Part shown: positions 6,206 through 7,954 of the stretch, one piece after another
Position numbering within the stretch: the stretch's first letter is position 1
How the letters are laid out: each line of letters opens with the position of its first letter
Assembly: GCA_002320245.1 (NCBI GenBank)
Contig: DCKD01000005.1
Coordinates: 1 to 7,954, forward strand
Direction: 5' to 3'
DNA: 7,954 nt
Source of the DNA: Lachnospiraceae bacterium UBA1683
GTDB lineage: Bacteria; Bacillota; Clostridia; Lachnospirales; Lachnospiraceae
The notes under the pieces: model-generated
The model's database searches: none
Told to the model about the DNA's origin: nothing
What the model saw: the letters and a program-made list of their open reading frames with translations, nothing else
Translations under genes and position numbers: made by a program

Positions 6206-6814
6206 AAAGAGAATATCATTTCGCTATACCTCGGTGTAGGTTGTGGCGCAGGTTTTTATCTTGGGCGTCTTTACAGCGGGATACATGGTTATGCAGGAGA
6301 GGTTGGCCACACCAAGGCTCCTGTCTTTGAGTCGGAAGCGGATATGGAAACCCATGAGCGTTTAATCAGGAACGGAAAAATTGATGCTTGCTGCACCTGT
6401 GGAAGTAATGATTGCTATGATTACAAGATACGTTCTTTTTGTTTTGAACAATCTGCGAAAGAATTTTGCGAGTTAAGTTCTGATGAACTGCGGGAGTATT
6501 TAATAAAAAATCCCCAAAAGGCAAGACTTCTCGGAAAATATTTGGGAAATATGATTAATACGCTGACAAGTCTTCTGAACATAGAACTGATTATATTTAC
6601 CGGAAAATTTTATAAATTTATGGATCTTTTGGAAAATTATATAGATATTGAGCGTGACGAAAGTTCCATTAAATACAGCCGGACAGACTGTAAAACCTTA
6701 ATATCTTCTTATGGCTCTTTAGCGCCTGCAATCGGCGCGGCAATTTATGCATACCATACAAAATATGATTTGGAGTTATCATGGAGTGACGGCAATACAT
6801 CCTCGGCAAAATGA
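6206..6814 (+). pseudogene. ROK family protein (sugar kinase/NagC-type regulator), C-terminal half
   Basis: The frame reads from about 6206 to the TGA at 6812-6814, roughly 200 residues. ENIISLYLGVGCGAGFYLG followed by HGYAGEVGHTK is the hallmark ROK segment. The zinc-binding cysteine motif follows as CCTCGSNDC, a variant of the usual CxCGxxGCxE. Near the end, SYGSLAPAIGAAIYAYH resembles the conserved ROK C-terminal helix. ROK proteins are either sugar kinases or sugar-responsive repressors with an N-terminal winged helix; with the N-terminal half gone the two cannot be told apart. The start is lost at the ISL3 junction near 6200. An in-frame ATG at 6344 could in principle start a 156-residue product, but no good ribosome binding site precedes it and the ATP-binding half is absent, so a pseudogene is the better call. 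Confidence 0.75.
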
Positions 6815-6854
6815 GTGATAACCTGTCACGCTGCATAAATAGAGTAATATTGTG

Positions 6855-6881
6855 TGTATGCCACTTTCTTTGTGGGCTACA
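6855..6881 (+). terminator. Weak hairpin after the ROK remnant
   Basis: TGTA-TG-CCAC (6855-6864) pairs with GTGG-GC-TACA (6872-6881), with a two-base internal mismatch and a 7-nt loop. A T-rich tract (ATATTTT) follows 7 nt later. It may be the old terminator of the ROK gene. Confidence 0.3.
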
Positions 6882-6906
6882 GTGATAATATTTTAAAATT
6901 TTAAAT

Positions 6907-6937
6907 AGTACACCGACTATATTTTAGCCGGTGTACT
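6907..6937 (-). terminator. Terminator of the Dcd-like membrane protein gene
   Basis: AGTACACCG (6907-6915) and CGGTGTACT (6929-6937) are a perfect 9-bp inverted repeat, extendable by CT/AG past one mismatch. On the minus strand an A/T-rich stretch with T-runs follows the stem, as expected for a gene ending at 7012 on that strand. No such run follows on the plus strand. Confidence 0.6.
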
Positions 6938-7011
6938 TGGCGTAATTCACTTCCATGATTAGAAATTGCAGCATATGCAAGCCCATTTAAGGTCTCATAT
7001 TGCTCTGCTCA

Positions 7012-7809
7012 TTAAAACACAATAAATAAAATAATCGTTAACACAATCATCATTGCCACATATGTCACAAATAGTTTTTTATTAACCTCTTTATTAACAA
7101 AGAGCAGTATCAATCCCATGAAAAGGGCAAGAACTATTCCGAGTGATAAATTCATCGGAACAATATATTCCTTACTCAAATGATTCTTACTGATGCTTGT
7201 AAAATTAACCGTTATCAGAGAAAATACAGATACAAAAATCCCCATTATTGTCAGAATGTTCGCATATAGATGATTAATTCTTTCATCCAAATCCCGATTC
7301 GTATCTTTCAATTTGTCCATCCGTTCTTCATATTCATCTTTGTATTTCGAAAGTCCGCGGTATTGTTCCTCATCATTAAACGACGCATTCACCTGCTGTT
7401 CGTAATTTTTCTCCGGTTCTCCGCTCAGCTCCTCGAAAAAAATCTGTGCAATTTTGTCATGTTTTTTGATTTTTATTGTACTTGCCGTTATATTTTGGAT
7501 TCGGAGATACATATAAGTTGTATGTCCAGGATAATAATGAGGTCCGGCGACACATAATCCCTGTCTCATTCTTGAATTTTTCTCGCCGATTCTCCCCATT
7601 AAGTCATTTGGCATATGTATCTTTTCCATAGTCTTAACAAATACAACCTCGTTCGGTCTCAAGACATAAGATTCTGTCAATTCTCCGTTGTCGATAATCC
7701 CCTGTATATGAAGATCATAGGATATTGCCGTAACATTTGACTCATCATAACATCCGTCTGCGAAAATTGCATCTGCACGTTTTTTTATGTCTTTGTCAAC
7801 TAATATCAT
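7012..7809 (-). CDS. dCTP deaminase/dUTPase-fold protein fused to coiled coil and three membrane helices
   Basis: The 265-residue protein has a Dcd/dUTPase-like domain (1-150), a charged helical linker likely to be a coiled coil (about 155-182), and three hydrophobic helices at about 185-204, 221-238 and 246-265, the last ending at the C-terminus. The Dcd part shows ISYDLHI (29-35, motif I), KNSRMRQGL (77-85, in the place of RSSxxRxGL), PHYYPGHTTYMYLRIQN (90-106, in the place of the DPGFxGxxTLELxN catalytic segment) and KIAQIFFEEL (119-128). By my hand alignment the usual catalytic Asp and Glu are replaced by Y93 and R103, so deamination as in housekeeping Dcd is doubtful, though nucleotide binding could persist. 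AGAGG (7823-7819) lies 9 nt before the ATG. The gene stands alone with its own promoter and terminator. Housekeeping Dcd is soluble; a membrane tail suggests signalling or defence, which is inference. Confidence 0.8.
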   Translation of the reverse strand: MILVDKDIKKRADAIFADGCYDESNVTAISYDLHIQGIIDNGELTESYVLRPNEVVFVKTMEKIHMPNDLMGRIGEKNSRMRQGLCVAGPHYYPGHTTYMYLRIQNITASTIKIKKHDKIAQIFFEELSGEPEKNYEQQVNASFNDEEQYRGLSKYKDEYEERMDKLKDTNRDLDERINHLYANILTIMGIFVSVFSLITVNFTSISKNHLSKEYIVPMNLSLGIVLALFMGLILLFVNKEVNKKLFVTYVAMMIVLTIILFIVF

Positions 7810-7841
7810 AATCTTTCGCCTCTTTCTCTTCTAATTACTTT

Positions 7842-7869
7842 ATTATACCACAGGTTAAATGAATTTCAA
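7842..7869 (-). promoter_or_regulatory. Promoter of the Dcd-like membrane protein gene
   Basis: On the minus strand, TTGAAA (7869-7864) is followed 16 bp later by a perfect TATAAT (7847-7842) with an extended-10 TGG in front. This is the best-looking promoter in the window. It lies about 33 bases before the ATG at 7809 and implies steady sigma-A expression. Confidence 0.75.
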
Positions 7870-7954
7870 GAAAGAAGGATAGTTTTGTGAAAGCATTACC
7901 TTAAATATGAATCATAGGGCCTCGTTGGGGCGGGTCTTCGACACTTACTCCTTT

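Noticed and set aside
6344..6814. Independent short gene starting at ATG 6344.
   Set aside because: The ROK frame continues upstream without interruption to about 6206 with the GVGCGAG...GEVGHTK hallmark, so this ATG is internal to a truncated gene.
6880..6906. AT-rich near-palindrome (TATTTTAAAATTTTAAATA).
   Set aside because: Low complexity; it is explained as the T-rich tail of the minus-strand terminator and nothing marks it as an origin or binding site.

Overview
The window looks like an accessory, mobile-element-rich stretch of a low-GC Firmicute chromosome, most likely a gut Clostridia/Lachnospiraceae-type organism. The grounds are AT-rich codon use, strong AGGAGG-type ribosome binding sites, and an IS66/IS21/IS630/ISL3 mix typical of that group. 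No rRNA, tRNA or CRISPR array is visible.

Layout. (1) 1-1902: the right-hand part of an IS66-family element, with an intact TnpC transposase (start taken at 210), a hairpin terminator and a right terminal repeat ending ...GCGCTTAC at 1902. The left end lies outside the window. (2) 1903-4629: a compact, more AT-rich three-gene cassette, all on +. It encodes a restriction-modification controller (C) protein preceded by a recognisable C-box operator, an HNH-type protein that is very probably the restriction endonuclease, and a cytosine-5 DNA methyltransferase with a TTG start. A strong 17-bp-stem terminator closes it. (3) 4630-6814: a scrapyard of fused remnants. These are the 3' end of an IS630 transposase (-), an internal piece of IS21 istA (-) with a frameshift and a nonsense codon, a C-terminal piece of an ISL3 transposase (+), and the C-terminal half of a ROK-family protein (+). 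They are joined end to end. (4) 7012-7809 (-): an intact gene for a dCTP-deaminase/dUTPase-fold protein fused to a coiled coil and three membrane helices, with its own good promoter.

How it works together. The C protein should bind the C boxes overlapping its own promoter and set the timing of the C-R-M operon, so that methylation can protect the host before the endonuclease accumulates. A third copy of the outer C-box repeat lies just before the endonuclease gene. The cassette sits almost exactly between an IS66 end and an apparent IS630 end, which fits a recently mobile defence module. The membrane-tethered Dcd-like protein further right carries substitutions at positions that are catalytic in classical dCTP deaminases. 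It is the best candidate here for something undescribed: possibly a nucleotide-sensing membrane effector rather than a metabolic enzyme. That role is inference only.
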